Origin: Clostridium formicaceticum
GTDB lineage: Bacteria; Bacillota; Clostridia; Peptostreptococcales; Natronincolaceae
Assembly: GCF_001854185.1 (NCBI RefSeq)
Contig: NZ_CP017603.1
Coordinates: 2,914,001 to 2,978,000, forward strand
Direction: 5' to 3'
DNA: 64,000 nt
Numbering within the stretch: the stretch's first letter is position 1; each line of letters starts with the position of its first letter. The translations under genes and the position numbers were made by a program. Positions 24,512 to 34,027 of this stretch are shown in pieces. The notes under the pieces were generated by a model. The model was not told the DNA's origin and did not search any database. It worked only from the letters and a program-made list of their open reading frames with translations.

Positions 24512-25819
24512 GGATTATCTGCTCTTTTTCCTGATTACACCCATGCCATTATAGATGAAGCGCATAAATTGAAAGACGCTGCCAACCAGATGTATGACAC
24601 TTCAGTTAGACAAGATGAAATCAATCGATTATTGAGAAAAGCACTGCCAAAGCATGATGGTTCCAATGTCAAACGGATTTGAGAAATATGTAATGAAGGT
24701 ATAACCTACAATGATTTATTCTTCAAGGAAGTAATTCATCAGATTCCAAAAGAGATTGAAGATGAAGATACTGAAAAATACAAGACCATCATCACTCAAC
24801 GAGCTAGAGTGTTTTTAAATCGAGTTGTTGTGAATTTAGAAGAAATTCTTAGATTGCTTCCGGAAAAAGATAGAAAGCTGATGGTAGATATTAAGCGAAA
24901 TATTCGCCAGATGAAAATCTTTAATTGTTGCGATATCATCTACTGGCTTGAAGAGCCTTTTTCGAAAGGTCAAACCACACTAGCATCGGTTCCGATTACT
25001 TTAAGTAAAGAACTTGGACAAGATCTATGGACAAACGACATTTCTTTTCTTTTAACATCGGGAACCATAGCAGTTGATGGAGATTTCAATTATATAAAGA
25101 ATGAATTGGGAATGAAGCAAGTCCGCAAAGATCGGATTATTGAAATAAGTAAAGGAACACCTTTCAATTTTGAAGAAAACTGCTTACTGTATGTAGCTGA
25201 AAATATGGAATATCCGGATTATGATAATCCAAAGTACATTGCCAATATTACTGATGAGGTCGAAAGATTAATTCGAGCATCTAATGGACATGGTCTGGTC
25301 CTATTTACTTCGTATAAGCCGTTGAGGCTTGTGTATCAAAATCTCAATGAAAGGATAATGGAGATTCCACTGTTTCAAATGACAAGAGGCAGATCAGATG
25401 CGATTAATGCATTTAGAGCAAGTGGAAAAGGTGTTTTGTTTGCAACAGGTAGTATGTGGGAAGGGGTTAATATTCCAGGGGATATCTTATCTCACTTAAT
25501 TATTTGTTATGTGAAATTACCATTTCCAATACCTGATCCAATCAGTGAATACGAGAAGACTTGTTACAGTTCTATTGATGATTACTTGAATTCAGTTCTG
25601 ATTCCTCAGATGCTAATTAAACTCAAACAAGGTGCTGGGCGTTTGATTAGAAACGAGACAGATACAGACATCATATCGATTTTGGATTCAAGAGCAGGTG
25701 CAAATGGTAGATACCACGAAGTTGTCTTGGTAGCATTGCCTAAATGCAGTATTACATCGGATATTCAAGAGATCAAGCAATTTTTAAGGCTGATGAAAGA
25801 CAAGACATATTTTGAATGA
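24512..25819 (+). pseudogene. DinG-like helicase, C-terminal part, truncated and interrupted
   Basis: The frame begins inside a superfamily 2 XPD/DinG-type helicase at LFPDYTHAIIDEAHKL, which contains the DEAH box, and has a TGA at 24680. From 24809 it is open to 25819, with the later motifs LLTSGTIAVDG, LVLFTSYKPLRLVYQ, GSMWEGVNIPGD and KQGAGRLIRNETDTD. The Walker A region and the iron-sulfur or N-terminal domains are absent. The protein cannot be a working helicase. The left end fuses directly to IS66 debris. Confidence 0.8.
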
Positions 25820-25910
25820 TTGTAGGTTTACAAGGGTTAGATGAACTCTTGTTTTTTTTTATATCAAATTTGAGCTAAAAAAATGGTGTCATATAAAGGA
25901 GGACATAGAA

Positions 25911-26075
25911 ATGGATGATACTTTAAAGTTTTGTGAGCAAATGGCATTACTAAATCAACTAAGGAATAAGAAACTCGTAACTGCATACGAATACGATAAG
26001 ATTAAAAGGTATATCAAGAAAAAATATAAAATCGGTATTTATGGAATGGAACTGTATCCTAATACTGATAGCTAA
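25911..26075 (+). CDS. SHOCT-like small protein of ICE type
   Basis: A 54-residue protein beginning MDDTLKFCEQMALLNQLRNK, then LVTAYEYDKIKRYIKKKYKI. The short two-helix module, with a leucine/asparagine turn and a basic end, is like the small SHOCT-type proteins found next to serine recombinases in Clostridial conjugative elements. AAAGGAGG precedes the ATG. No recombinase is adjacent, so it is probably an island remnant. Confidence 0.55.
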   Translation: MDDTLKFCEQMALLNQLRNKKLVTAYEYDKIKRYIKKKYKIGIYGMELYPNTDS

Positions 26076-26264
26076 ATTGAAACGTAAAAAAATAGTGGAT
26101 TTAAACTCAATGCCATATTAAAAATCTTTCATATTAAATGATGTAGCAGATTGAAGGATGTCTCATACAATAATAATAAATATTGATTTAGATATCAAAT
26201 ATTGATACAATAAACAGAGCGAACTTTGATATAAACATTTGTAAAGATATAAAAGGTAAAAATG

Positions 26265-26294
26265 TTGAATAAAAGTATCATTATGTGATATAAT
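26265..26294 (+). promoter_or_regulatory. Promoter of the Xre-ImmA-PIN operon
   Basis: TTGAAT (26265-26270), an 18-bp spacer and a perfect TATAAT (26289-26294), then AAAAGGAGG before the ATG at 26317. The region is AT-rich. An operator for the Xre protein would be expected nearby, but I see no clear palindrome. Confidence 0.6.
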
Positions 26295-26316
26295 ATAATT
26301 AAAAGGAGGAATTGTT

Positions 26317-26700
26317 ATGACTAAGTTTATACAAAATCTTAACGAATACATTACACATTATAATATTAAGAATAGTTTTATTGTAAAACTTACTGGAATT
26401 GAGAAAAATAAGTTTTCTCGCTTACTTAATAGCAAGCAAGATATACTTTATGAGGACATGGAAGCAATTGCTAAAGCTTTAGGTAAGGAAATAAGTTACT
26501 TTATGCAAGAAAATTTAATGTTAAAATCATCTGGTTATGAAGAATCAACTTCAATAGCATTTTATATGGGTGCTGTTGATGAAGAAAAAAAAGAATTAGC
26601 AAATCTAATATTTGATTTTCTTGAGCATGTTGATGCAGTCTTAGGTATTCAGAAGAAGATTGATAAGGATGCATTAGAGGTGCTTGATTATGGATTTTAG
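26317..26700 (+). CDS. Xre-like helix-turn-helix regulator
   Basis: A 127-residue protein. Residues 10-65 form a helix-turn-helix of Xre type (IVKLTGIEKNKFSRLLNSKQ, then DMEAIAKALGKEISYF). The C-terminal half is helical (AVDEEKKELANLIFDFLEHV) and may dimerise. It is the first gene of a three-gene operon whose members overlap, and it likely represses the operon or serves as antitoxin. ImmA/IrrE-type partners typically cleave or release such regulators after a signal; that link is inference here. Confidence 0.7.
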   Translation: MTKFIQNLNEYITHYNIKNSFIVKLTGIEKNKFSRLLNSKQDILYEDMEAIAKALGKEISYFMQENLMLKSSGYEESTSIAFYMGAVDEEKKELANLIFDFLEHVDAVLGIQKKIDKDALEVLDYGF

Positions 26701-27490
26701 TAGATTTAAAGCCATTATTATTAAAAATCGGGAATATGAGATGAGTGTTAAAGAAGCAATAAAAGATTTCCATAATCAAGTTATATGGGATGGTGATATT
26801 CCTAAAATAATGAGAGAAATCGGAAAAAAACTTAATACACTAATTATTGAAATCCCAATGAGAGATAATGATTTTGGAGCATGTTATTTGGGAACTGGCT
26901 ATAGTAAGTATCTGCTTTTAAATTCAAATCAACCTAGAAACAAAATGTATTTCTCTTTTTGTCATGACATTTATCATATACTCAAGGGAACCCCTGATTA
27001 TATTAATGAAAAACGTGAGGTTCATTTTAACCAAGAGTATTTTGAAAACGAAAATGAAAGTAAAGCAAATCTTTTTGCAGCAAATCTGCTTATGCCAGAA
27101 GTAGAATTTAAAAAAATGTATGATATGTTCAATGTGGACAGTGAAAGAATTGAATGCGTAGTTGTAAAATTAATGAATTACTTCAATGCACCTTTCGTAG
27201 CAGTTTTAGTAAGAATATATGAACTGCGAATATTGGAAGACATAAATGTTGCTAAAGAATTATTAGATTTTAATGCTGAGAAAATAGAAGAATTGTTTGA
27301 AGAACTTTGGTTAGATAAAGAAATTCTTAAAGCATCTTTGAAGGATGAAATGGGCTACCTTTTCGAAACGCTAAAGAAAGAAGGCAATAGACTAGTAAAG
27401 AAAGAATTGCTTTCAGAGTCAAGCTTAGAAGGTATATTAAAAAACACATGGAAACTTTATCTATCAATTAGGGTAAAGCAGGATGAGTAA
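26690..27490 (+). CDS. ImmA/IrrE-family metallopeptidase-like protein
   Basis: A 266-residue protein. The zinc region reads CHDIYHILKG near residue 88, where most relatives have HExxH, so the first His pair is kept but the catalytic Glu is Asp. ESKANLFAANLLMPE supplies the third ligand region, followed by a helical C-terminal domain. The family cleaves or senses Xre-type repressors in phage and stress control. The Asp may lower activity or make it a sensor only. The start at ATG 26690 is 7 bp after GAGGTG and lies within the Xre gene. Confidence 0.7.
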   Translation: MDFSRFKAIIIKNREYEMSVKEAIKDFHNQVIWDGDIPKIMREIGKKLNTLIIEIPMRDNDFGACYLGTGYSKYLLLNSNQPRNKMYFSFCHDIYHILKGTPDYINEKREVHFNQEYFENENESKANLFAANLLMPEVEFKKMYDMFNVDSERIECVVVKLMNYFNAPFVAVLVRIYELRILEDINVAKELLDFNAEKIEELFEELWLDKEILKASLKDEMGYLFETLKKEGNRLVKKELLSESSLEGILKNTWKLYLSIRVKQDE

Positions 27491-28406
27491 AGTATACCAA
27501 GAATTTCCTCAAAATTATAGCGATATAGAAAAGTACCTAATATCTGCACCTGATCAAATTATTGATTTATTCTTCAAACATGAAAAACATTTTTTTTATG
27601 ATACTTGCTCTATAATACATCATTCAAATGCAAGTTCTAATGATTTTATTATAGAATTCTTTTTGAAGCATTCAGCTGTAATTATAATAACGAAAACAGT
27701 TTTAATGGAACTTTCATCGAGTACTTTTGTCATTGATCCAATTCAAATTGATTACCTAAGAAAGATTCATGAAAATGGTATACCAATTCTATTTATTGCT
27801 GAAGAAATGGTCATGGATATACTAAAGGATGCATTGTCAATTAGTAATGAGGAAGCAAATGTATTATTAGGGTATGCTGTAAAAGAAGTTAGTAAATTCA
27901 AAACAGCTACTTATAATATAATAAATACGCTTGATGAGGGTGTTAGAAATAGAATCGTAAATCGTAATCCAGGTAGTGAAACGCTATATGAACCATTCTT
28001 CAAATATGCTCGTCATCAAAAATCTGAAGGAGACAGTTTAGCAGAAGAACTGATTTTAATTAGTATAATTGTCTTAACAAGAATTCCTGTGGGCAAATAT
28101 ATTCTTATTAGTGATGATTTAAAAATAAGGAGTAATGTCATTAGTGTAAATAGTTATATTGAAAAGCACCACGGCAGAAAAGCTCCTATGCAACTGACAA
28201 CATCCAGACTGATCTATGAAATGTATAAGAACGAAATCCTAACTGTCCGGGATGATATGATGAATATTTTGTCAGCTTCTTTTCATGGTAACGTCAAAGT
28301 GTATTACATTGGTGAGGAAGACATCCAATTAGTGGATGAATCTTTTGGCAAAGATGATTTGCTAAATCAAATGCTTACAATACCGGAATTTAGGATAGTA
28401 TATTAG
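27483..28406 (+). CDS. PIN-like nuclease-domain protein
   Basis: A 307-residue protein. FFYDTCSIIHH near residue 35 gives the first acidic position of a PIN fold, TKTVLMELSSS near residue 68 the second, GDSLAEELILIS near residue 180 the third and KYILISDDLKIRSNV near residue 207 the last pair. PIN proteins are metal-dependent ribonucleases and common toxins. This one is much longer than VapC. The ATG overlaps the end of the metallopeptidase gene by 8 bp, so synthesis is coupled. The C-terminal 90 residues match nothing I know. Confidence 0.6.
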   Translation: MSKVYQEFPQNYSDIEKYLISAPDQIIDLFFKHEKHFFYDTCSIIHHSNASSNDFIIEFFLKHSAVIIITKTVLMELSSSTFVIDPIQIDYLRKIHENGIPILFIAEEMVMDILKDALSISNEEANVLLGYAVKEVSKFKTATYNIINTLDEGVRNRIVNRNPGSETLYEPFFKYARHQKSEGDSLAEELILISIIVLTRIPVGKYILISDDLKIRSNVISVNSYIEKHHGRKAPMQLTTSRLIYEMYKNEILTVRDDMMNILSASFHGNVKVYYIGEEDIQLVDESFGKDDLLNQMLTIPEFRIVY

Positions 28407-28621
28407 AAAAATACAATTTAAACACCTATATATAACAAATGAATGCTAAAAATTAGAGCCTTCTCGAATCACACCTTCCCCCTTTCACTTTGTGACATCC
28501 CTCTATCGAAAGGAGAGTTTAAAACCTCCTTCTACAAGGGAGATGGTAGCAAAACTAACAGAGGGAGTGCGACATCCATATAAATGCTGCAATTTATTTT
28601 TTTATGCTGCCATTATAAACA

Positions 28622-29595
28622 TCAGGTAAGATTTGTCCACCATTTTTTAGAATAAAAAAGAAGCATAAGCTGAGAAAATGCAAAAAGCATTGGTAATTCA
28701 ATTAAAGATTTAACAGCTAAAACCAAAGGAATAAGAGGTTTATCTGGAAAAGTAGCCACAGCAATAGTTAAAGCTAGTGGTGCGTTTCTGGCTAATATAG
28801 TAAAAATCAAACTGGTTCCCTCTTGATAAGATAACTTAAATCCCCGACCTATTATCTGCCCTACAGAGAAATTAATTATAAAAAATAAGGTTACTGGTAT
28901 AATGAGTCGAATTACCAAGCCTAGGTTCTCAATTAAAATAATTCCTTGAGAAGCAAACATTGCCATAATGGCAAACATAAGAAATAAAGATTGAAATATA
29001 CCTACTCTCCCAAGGATATTTTGTTCAAACCAATTTTCATCCTTTATGTACAAGATAATCTTCCTCGTTAATACTGCAATAATAAAGGGTAGTAGCAATA
29101 CCCTCAAAAAACTTTCTAGAAAAAAATATGGCTGTATTTCTACCACGGTTCCAGCAAAAAGGAAAATAGCAACAGGTATTGAAATAAATTGCATAAATAA
29201 ATTCCAGGGTAAAAATGTCGTAGACAGTGCAATACTTCCGCCAGCTATTCCTGTAAAAACTAAATACCAGTCGGTACAAGGGGTTACCATATCCATAATT
29301 AATGCAATAAAAACATCAGGGGTGTCACGGAAAAAAATAAAACTGAGACCAAAAGCTAACAAAGGCGTCCATAAAAAATGATAACGAGGTTCATTCTCAA
29401 TACTTTTGCATTTTTAAATCCTGCCTTCAAACTTGCAACTGGCGTCTGAAGAAAAACACCAAAAAGCATCACAATAAGAAAAGGAGTAATAAAATGTGTT
29501 GCTATCCCAGCAACATTACCTATCTGTCCTAGTGCAAGACCTGCAATCATGGCTGCAATCATAAAAATCCATTGAAATATTTCAAAAAAATCCAT
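28622..29595 (-). pseudogene. ACR3/bile-acid-symporter-like permease, frameshifted
   Basis: The first part starts at ATG 29595 (GGGAG upstream) and runs to a frameshift near 29375. The rest is open to 28622. One extra T in a T6 run would join them as VIIFLWTPLLAFGLSF. Eight to nine membrane helices are visible, with MVTPCTDWYLVFTGIAGG holding the conserved Cys region of arsenite-type ACR3-like carriers. The substrate cannot be fixed. No arsR or arsC gene is beside it. The single-base lesion could be genuine or a homopolymer sequencing error. Confidence 0.7.
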
Positions 29596-29599
29596 ATTT

Positions 29600-29997
29600 T
29601 TCACTCCCATCATAATAGTATCTTATAATAACATAACACTAAAATTCTAGTAAAACAAGTTAAATATATCGTGTTTCTGAACAAGTGTACAGCTCTCACG
29701 TATTATAACTACCTATTAAGCCTGTTTTCCTTTTAAAGCTACCGTCCTCTTCATCCTTTTCATAATATACTGTAATAGACATATGACCATAACTATTATA
29801 CTTCATACCCCACTTGCAAAACATACCTTTTGAACGTATTTTAGTTTCTCTTCTGCTGAAAGTTTACTTTTTCGTCCGATAAAAATATGCTCCTCCTTAT
29901 GGTTAATCGTTTTATTTATCTTAACTGTCTACCGTAAGGAGAGCATATGGCAGGGGTAATGTGAGCTTCTATCAGCATTTTTTTGTATATAAAGATG
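29600..29997 (-). other. Spacer with transposase-like vestige
   Basis: On the minus strand around 29890-29835 one frame reads IFIGRKSKLSAEEKLKYVQK, which resembles the start of an IS3-type OrfA. It degenerates soon after. The remainder shows no gene with a ribosome binding site. Confidence 0.3.
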
Positions 29998-30669
29998 TTA
30001 ATACAAACCATAGGTTTTATTTATGTCTTGGATAAAAATAATACCATTACCTGGTTCATCAATCTTGAGGTTTTCTCTAATAGAAGAAACTATACCTTCT
30101 GTTAGATGATTTTGAGATATGATCAATACAACTTCCTTTTCTGGCTCTATTTCCATATCAAACAGTTTACTAGTTTCATGAATACCAGAACCTCTTGCAT
30201 TGACAATCGTTGCTCCTCTGGAATCTGCTTTATTTGCAGCCTCTACAACAATTTCTCCTTTTCCCCTATCAACAACAGTGATAATAAGATTATACATAGG
30301 ATTTTCCACCCCTCTACTTTCTTTAAAATCATGGTCTCTCCTTGCTAAACACTTAGCTCCTAATATATTTAAGACAGAAGTACTAAATGCTATACCGTGA
30401 TGAGGTTTATCAAATTTAAACTTCTTATTAAGTTCCTCTAAAGCAGTATAGGCTGTGTCCTTCTTTGATACCATTAGAACAATTTCTCTTCTTACCTCAT
30501 TTAAACCCAAAAATTCCCATATAGGATTTTTAATAGTTCCTTTCCCTAAGAAAATAGTGCCTCCTGTTACTCCATATTGTTTTGCATGTTTTATGATTTT
30601 ACTTGCTGTTCCGAAATTTATAATTACGCAGAGTAGTTCAAAACCAGTACTATCAGAACTATTCTTCAT
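29998..30669 (-). CDS. Tandem P-II-type regulator for the DUF1538 transporter
   Basis: A 223-residue protein made of two P-II (GlnB-like) domains, roughly residues 8-108 and 125-222. Each has the ferredoxin-like pattern (FELLCVIINFGTASKIIKHAKQ, NLIITVVDRGKGEIVVEAANK) and a GNG/HHGIAF-type turn. There is no canonical uridylylation Tyr loop. It overlaps the DUF1538 gene upstream by 11 bp, so the two are made together. P-II proteins sense nucleotides and 2-oxoglutarate and gate transporters; the ligand here is unknown. It starts at ATG 30669 after GGAGGTATAACAGAGG. Confidence 0.75.
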   Translation of the reverse strand: MKNSSDSTGFELLCVIINFGTASKIIKHAKQYGVTGGTIFLGKGTIKNPIWEFLGLNEVRREIVLMVSKKDTAYTALEELNKKFKFDKPHHGIAFSTSVLNILGAKCLARRDHDFKESRGVENPMYNLIITVVDRGKGEIVVEAANKADSRGATIVNARGSGIHETSKLFDMEIEPEKEVVLIISQNHLTEGIVSSIRENLKIDEPGNGIIFIQDINKTYGLY

Positions 30670-32161
30670 CCTCTGTTATACCTCCTTTTTTAGATTTGAC
30701 ACTAAAGATAAATCCTAATATTTGTAAAGTGATTATTGGCGTCATAGCTACCATAGCAATCATTCCAAATCCATCTATTAAAACATTTGCTCCTTCAATT
30801 GCTTCAGCAGCTCCTTGAGTAAAAGCTAGAATAAAAGTAGCGGTCATAGGCCCGGTAGCAACCCCACCTGCATCAAAGGCGATCCCTACGAACAATTTTG
30901 GTACAAAATAAGTCATAGCAATTGAGATTATGTATCCTGGTAAAAGATAATGCCATAGTTGGATTCCAGGTACAATAATTCTTAACATTGAAAGAGCTAC
31001 TGCAATACCAACGCCAAGAGAAAGAGCAATTAATACAGCTTTTCTCTTAACATACCCACTTGTAACATCTTCTATTTGATGGGTTAATACATAAACAGCA
31101 GGCTCAGCTAATATTGTCACTATGCCAAGTACTAACCCCATAAGTATAAGATAATAGTTACTATCTAAAGATGCAAGAATATATCCCACAATGCCTCCTA
31201 CATCCATAAATCCAGCATTTACACCAACTAAAAATAGCACTAATCCTACCAAGGCATAAACAAAGCCCTTTAATATCTTTGAAAAAGCATTTTTGCTCAA
31301 TTTAAAGGATATTTTTTGTAGAAGTAAAAGAATAATCAATAAGGGCAAAAGAGCAAAAAAACCTTCCCTTAATACCACAGGGAACACCTGAACAAAGGGA
31401 CCTAGAATGGAGGTTGACTCGGGTATGTCGAATTCAAGTCCAGGGGAAAACTCACTGGTTTTTGAAAAAACACTTAAAATTATAACCGATATTATGGCAC
31501 CTATAGATGCTATGGCAACTAAGCCAAAGCTATCTTTTTCAGCAGCCTTGCTATCTTTCTTCATTGCAGAAACACCTATTGCAAGGGCTAAAATAAATGG
31601 TACTGCTAATATACCTGTTGTGGCACCTGAAGCATCAAAGGATATAGCTAAAAATTCTGATGATGTAAATAAAGCTAGAATAAAAGTAAGCCCATAAAGT
31701 CCCGTTAGTATTTTGTATAATGGCACATTTGAGACTATTCTAATTAAGCCAAAGGCAATCATCACTGCTAGACCAATAGACACCACAATAAGGATACTTA
31801 GGCTGGATATTTGCCCAGATGTAACCAAATCAACTTGATTTGCAAGAACCAGTAGACCAGGTTCAGCGATGGAAATAAAAAATCCAAGGATTAATCCAGC
31901 AGTAATTATTATCCATAGCTTATTTGTTTTAGCAATAGTTGCCCCCACTAGGCTTCCAAGGGGAGTAATCCCAATATCTACTCCAATCAGAAAGATGGAT
32001 AGCCCTAAAACAACAAAAAGTGCTCCAATAATAAACCTGATGATGAGGGGAGTTTCAAGAGGTGTAAGAGAAAAATTTAATATTAGTACGATGATTGTGA
32101 TAGGAAGAACTGAAAATAAAACCTCCTTCAGCTTTTCAGTAAGTACACTCAATATCTTCAT
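30659..32161 (-). CDS. DUF1538 family membrane transporter
   Basis: A 500-residue protein with 12 or more membrane helices in two homologous halves. Both halves carry the family motifs: GVDIGITPLGSLVGA (first half) and GVNAGFMDVGGIVGY (second half), then SFDASGATTGILAVPFI and AFDAGGVATGPMTATFI. The repeats suggest two DUF1538 units facing opposite ways. The family is annotated as a putative transporter and is usually next to P-II-like genes, as it is here. The substrate is unknown. Confidence 0.8.
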   Translation of the reverse strand: MKILSVLTEKLKEVLFSVLPITIIVLILNFSLTPLETPLIIRFIIGALFVVLGLSIFLIGVDIGITPLGSLVGATIAKTNKLWIIITAGLILGFFISIAEPGLLVLANQVDLVTSGQISSLSILIVVSIGLAVMIAFGLIRIVSNVPLYKILTGLYGLTFILALFTSSEFLAISFDASGATTGILAVPFILALAIGVSAMKKDSKAAEKDSFGLVAIASIGAIISVIILSVFSKTSEFSPGLEFDIPESTSILGPFVQVFPVVLREGFFALLPLLIILLLLQKISFKLSKNAFSKILKGFVYALVGLVLFLVGVNAGFMDVGGIVGYILASLDSNYYLILMGLVLGIVTILAEPAVYVLTHQIEDVTSGYVKRKAVLIALSLGVGIAVALSMLRIIVPGIQLWHYLLPGYIISIAMTYFVPKLFVGIAFDAGGVATGPMTATFILAFTQGAAEAIEGANVLIDGFGMIAMVAMTPIITLQILGFIFSVKSKKGGITEDEE

Positions 32162-32607
32162 TTCCTTTCATTCAATTTCTATTAAGGCAATTATTAGTTA
32201 ATTTGATGTGATTGGTTTACATACTCATCATTACCTAGTATAGCATAGGCATAATCTATAAACAACAGTAGCAGGTTCTCTTCATTGCAATTACAAAGTA
32301 TATTTTAAACTGTTTAAATGTTAAAATTACACCAATTACGGTGTGGTCTTCTAATTTATATATAAGAGATTTACTTTTATCATAGATGCTATTAAAGGTA
32401 TATGCAGATATTTTTTAAAAAACCAAGTAATAGGTATACTTCAAATATTTTAAACACACATTGTAATATCTAATCAACTTATTATATGCTTCGTAAGAAA
32501 ATAAATTTTAAATTGAGGATTAGTTTAGCTTACCCAGTTTTAGATTATATGATATGATATAAATATGGATTTAATCTTTGTTTTTACGATAGGGAGTATA
32601 CACTCAT
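32162..32607. promoter_or_regulatory. Divergent intergenic region with palindromes
   Basis: The 446-bp gap separates divergent genes. It contains a perfect 15-bp palindrome (TTTAAAC, T, GTTTAAA at 32304-32318) and a small inverted repeat (ACACC/GGTGT at 32329-32344) about 150-180 bp upstream of the DUF1538 start, possible operator sites. A TATGATATAAAT run near 32550 may be part of the rightward promoter. Confidence 0.35.
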
Positions 32608-33024
32608 ATGATTTATTTAATCAATAAAAAACAATCAACGATAATTATTTATATTATTCTTGTTTTATTCTTATTAAACTATTTCATAATAGATAGCTCG
32701 TATAGCAGTACCAATGATGCTGACGATTTAAAATTTCCATACCTTTTGACTGCGCAGTATCAATCAGAAATTCTAAATATACAAGAACTGCCTCGAAATA
32801 GGATTAGCCTTGATATATTATATAGAATTGCCAGCATATTTGGTCTAATATTAGTTTGCAGCTATAATTTGATTGTAGATTATAGATACTTAACCTATAT
32901 ATACTTACACATTTCAAGGCTATTTATAATATTGCAGAGGTTACTTCTGCCAAGAAAAAATTCCAGTAGGTACAAAGCTTCCTTAATTACTAAGTACACA
33001 GTTCAATCTAAACTAATAGCTTAA
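32608..33024 (+). CDS. Hypothetical protein with N-terminal membrane anchor
   Basis: A 138-residue protein. A hydrophobic segment at residues 10-28 (STIIIYIILVLFLLNYFII) could be a signal anchor; a second hydrophobic stretch lies at about residues 73-85. The ends are basic (LLLPRKNSSRYK). No family recognised. The ribosome binding site before the ATG is modest (TAGGGAG, 12 bp away). A 51-residue membrane protein gene follows. Confidence 0.4.
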   Translation: MIYLINKKQSTIIIYIILVLFLLNYFIIDSSYSSTNDADDLKFPYLLTAQYQSEILNIQELPRNRISLDILYRIASIFGLILVCSYNLIVDYRYLTYIYLHISRLFIILQRLLLPRKNSSRYKASLITKYTVQSKLIA

Positions 33025-33043
33025 TATTAAGGAGGCATTGTCA

Positions 33044-33199
33044 ATGGAACTACAGTTAGATGTAATTGCGGTTTTGCTTGTTTTTATTGGATTTTGCATA
33101 GGTAGTGCACTGCTAGTAAAGAAAGCAAATAAGGAAATGAAAAAACAAGAATTAGAAAATAATAAGCTTAGTCAGAATGATAAGAATACAAAAAAATAA
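33044..33199 (+). CDS. Small single-pass membrane protein
   Basis: A 51-residue protein beginning MELQLDVIAVLLVFIGFCIG, with one transmembrane helix and a highly charged cytoplasmic tail (KKANKEMKKQELENNK). AAGGAGG sits 9 bp before the ATG and a strong terminator follows 12 bp after the stop, so it is a well-formed gene. The function is unknown. Confidence 0.6.
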   Translation: MELQLDVIAVLLVFIGFCIGSALLVKKANKEMKKQELENNKLSQNDKNTKK

Positions 33200-33211
33200 A
33201 AAGTAGAAAAT

Positions 33212-33250
33212 AAAAGATATTGGGGTAATTCACTCCAATATCTTTTATTT
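33212..33250. terminator. Strong bidirectional terminator hairpin
   Basis: AAAAGATATTGG (33212-33223) pairs perfectly over 12 bp with CCAATATCTTTT (33235-33246). The T and A tracts on its two sides suit termination from both directions. Confidence 0.85.
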
Positions 33251-33455
33251 ATTGTTGTGAACTATTATCCTTTAATATGCTATTTATTGATTCTATTTTA
33301 TTATAAAGGGACATCAAAATAGATAGTTCATTTTTAATAGATTCATTTATTTCATCATCATTTGTATTTTGTTGTTTTTTTTGATTTGATGGTATCTGGT
33401 TAAAACTAAGTTTAATAAATATTGTATTTCTTCTGTTTTAAAATCTATAGAATCT
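33249..33455 (-). pseudogene. Broken small coiled-coil ORF
   Basis: On the minus strand the frame ending at 33249 reads DEINESIKNELSILMSLYNK, then IESINSILKDNSSQQ. No start codon is available in that frame. The neighbouring frame upstream reads FKTEEIQYLLNLVLTRYHQI. A one-base change in the run of eight A residues near 33375 would join them. It is a small, probably helical protein of unknown function, broken or subject to sequencing error. Confidence 0.35.
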
Positions 33456-33459
33456 ACCC

Positions 33460-34027
33460 CCTATCCTCGTAAATTATTCAATAATATACAACTACATAGT
33501 ATATTTATTACCCAAGATTATGCAGAATAATTATTTTTCTGTAAATCTATCATAATAGGTCATCAATAAGATAATTTAATCTTCTATTTTAATATAGCAA
33601 CAAGGATATGTCATTATGCATAATTCATCTAATTTGTCTTAAACGCAATTGTTTTTTGTCATTAATTAATTTTCGACAAAGTTAGTCAAAGGGGTTCTTC
33701 AAGATTTGTAGAAAATTATGTATTAAATGGAAATCATGGTAAAAAATGAATCAGTATATAGGATATATTTCTACTAAGGTAATTCAAGATTTTGTAAAAG
33801 ATTTCATTTTAATGCGATATAATTAATGCGGTATAAAAATATTTCAATACTATCAACATATCAGAGCTGTTTTCTTGGGTCTATATTATTTAGTTGGGGA
33901 GCTAATTAAGTTTTGTATTAATTCGCAAATTAGGGTCACCTAAATTAGTAGTAATAATTACTGTTAGACATTTTACGTGTTTCAATACATAATTTCAAGT
34001 ATAGAAACATTCAGGAGGAGTAAGTAA
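33460..34027. other. AT-rich spacer before plsC-like gene
   Basis: About 570 bp without a credible gene. One copy of GGTCACCTAAATTA lies at 33934-33947 and is repeated after the acyltransferase gene at 34782-34795. AGGAGGAG at the right end is the ribosome binding site of the next gene. Confidence 0.4.

Noticed and set aside
28410-28620. Possible gene or terminal repeat between the PIN gene and the ACR3-like gene
   Set aside because: Short imperfect repeats around ACATCC and GAGGGA exist, but no frame, clear hairpin terminator or known element end could be supported.
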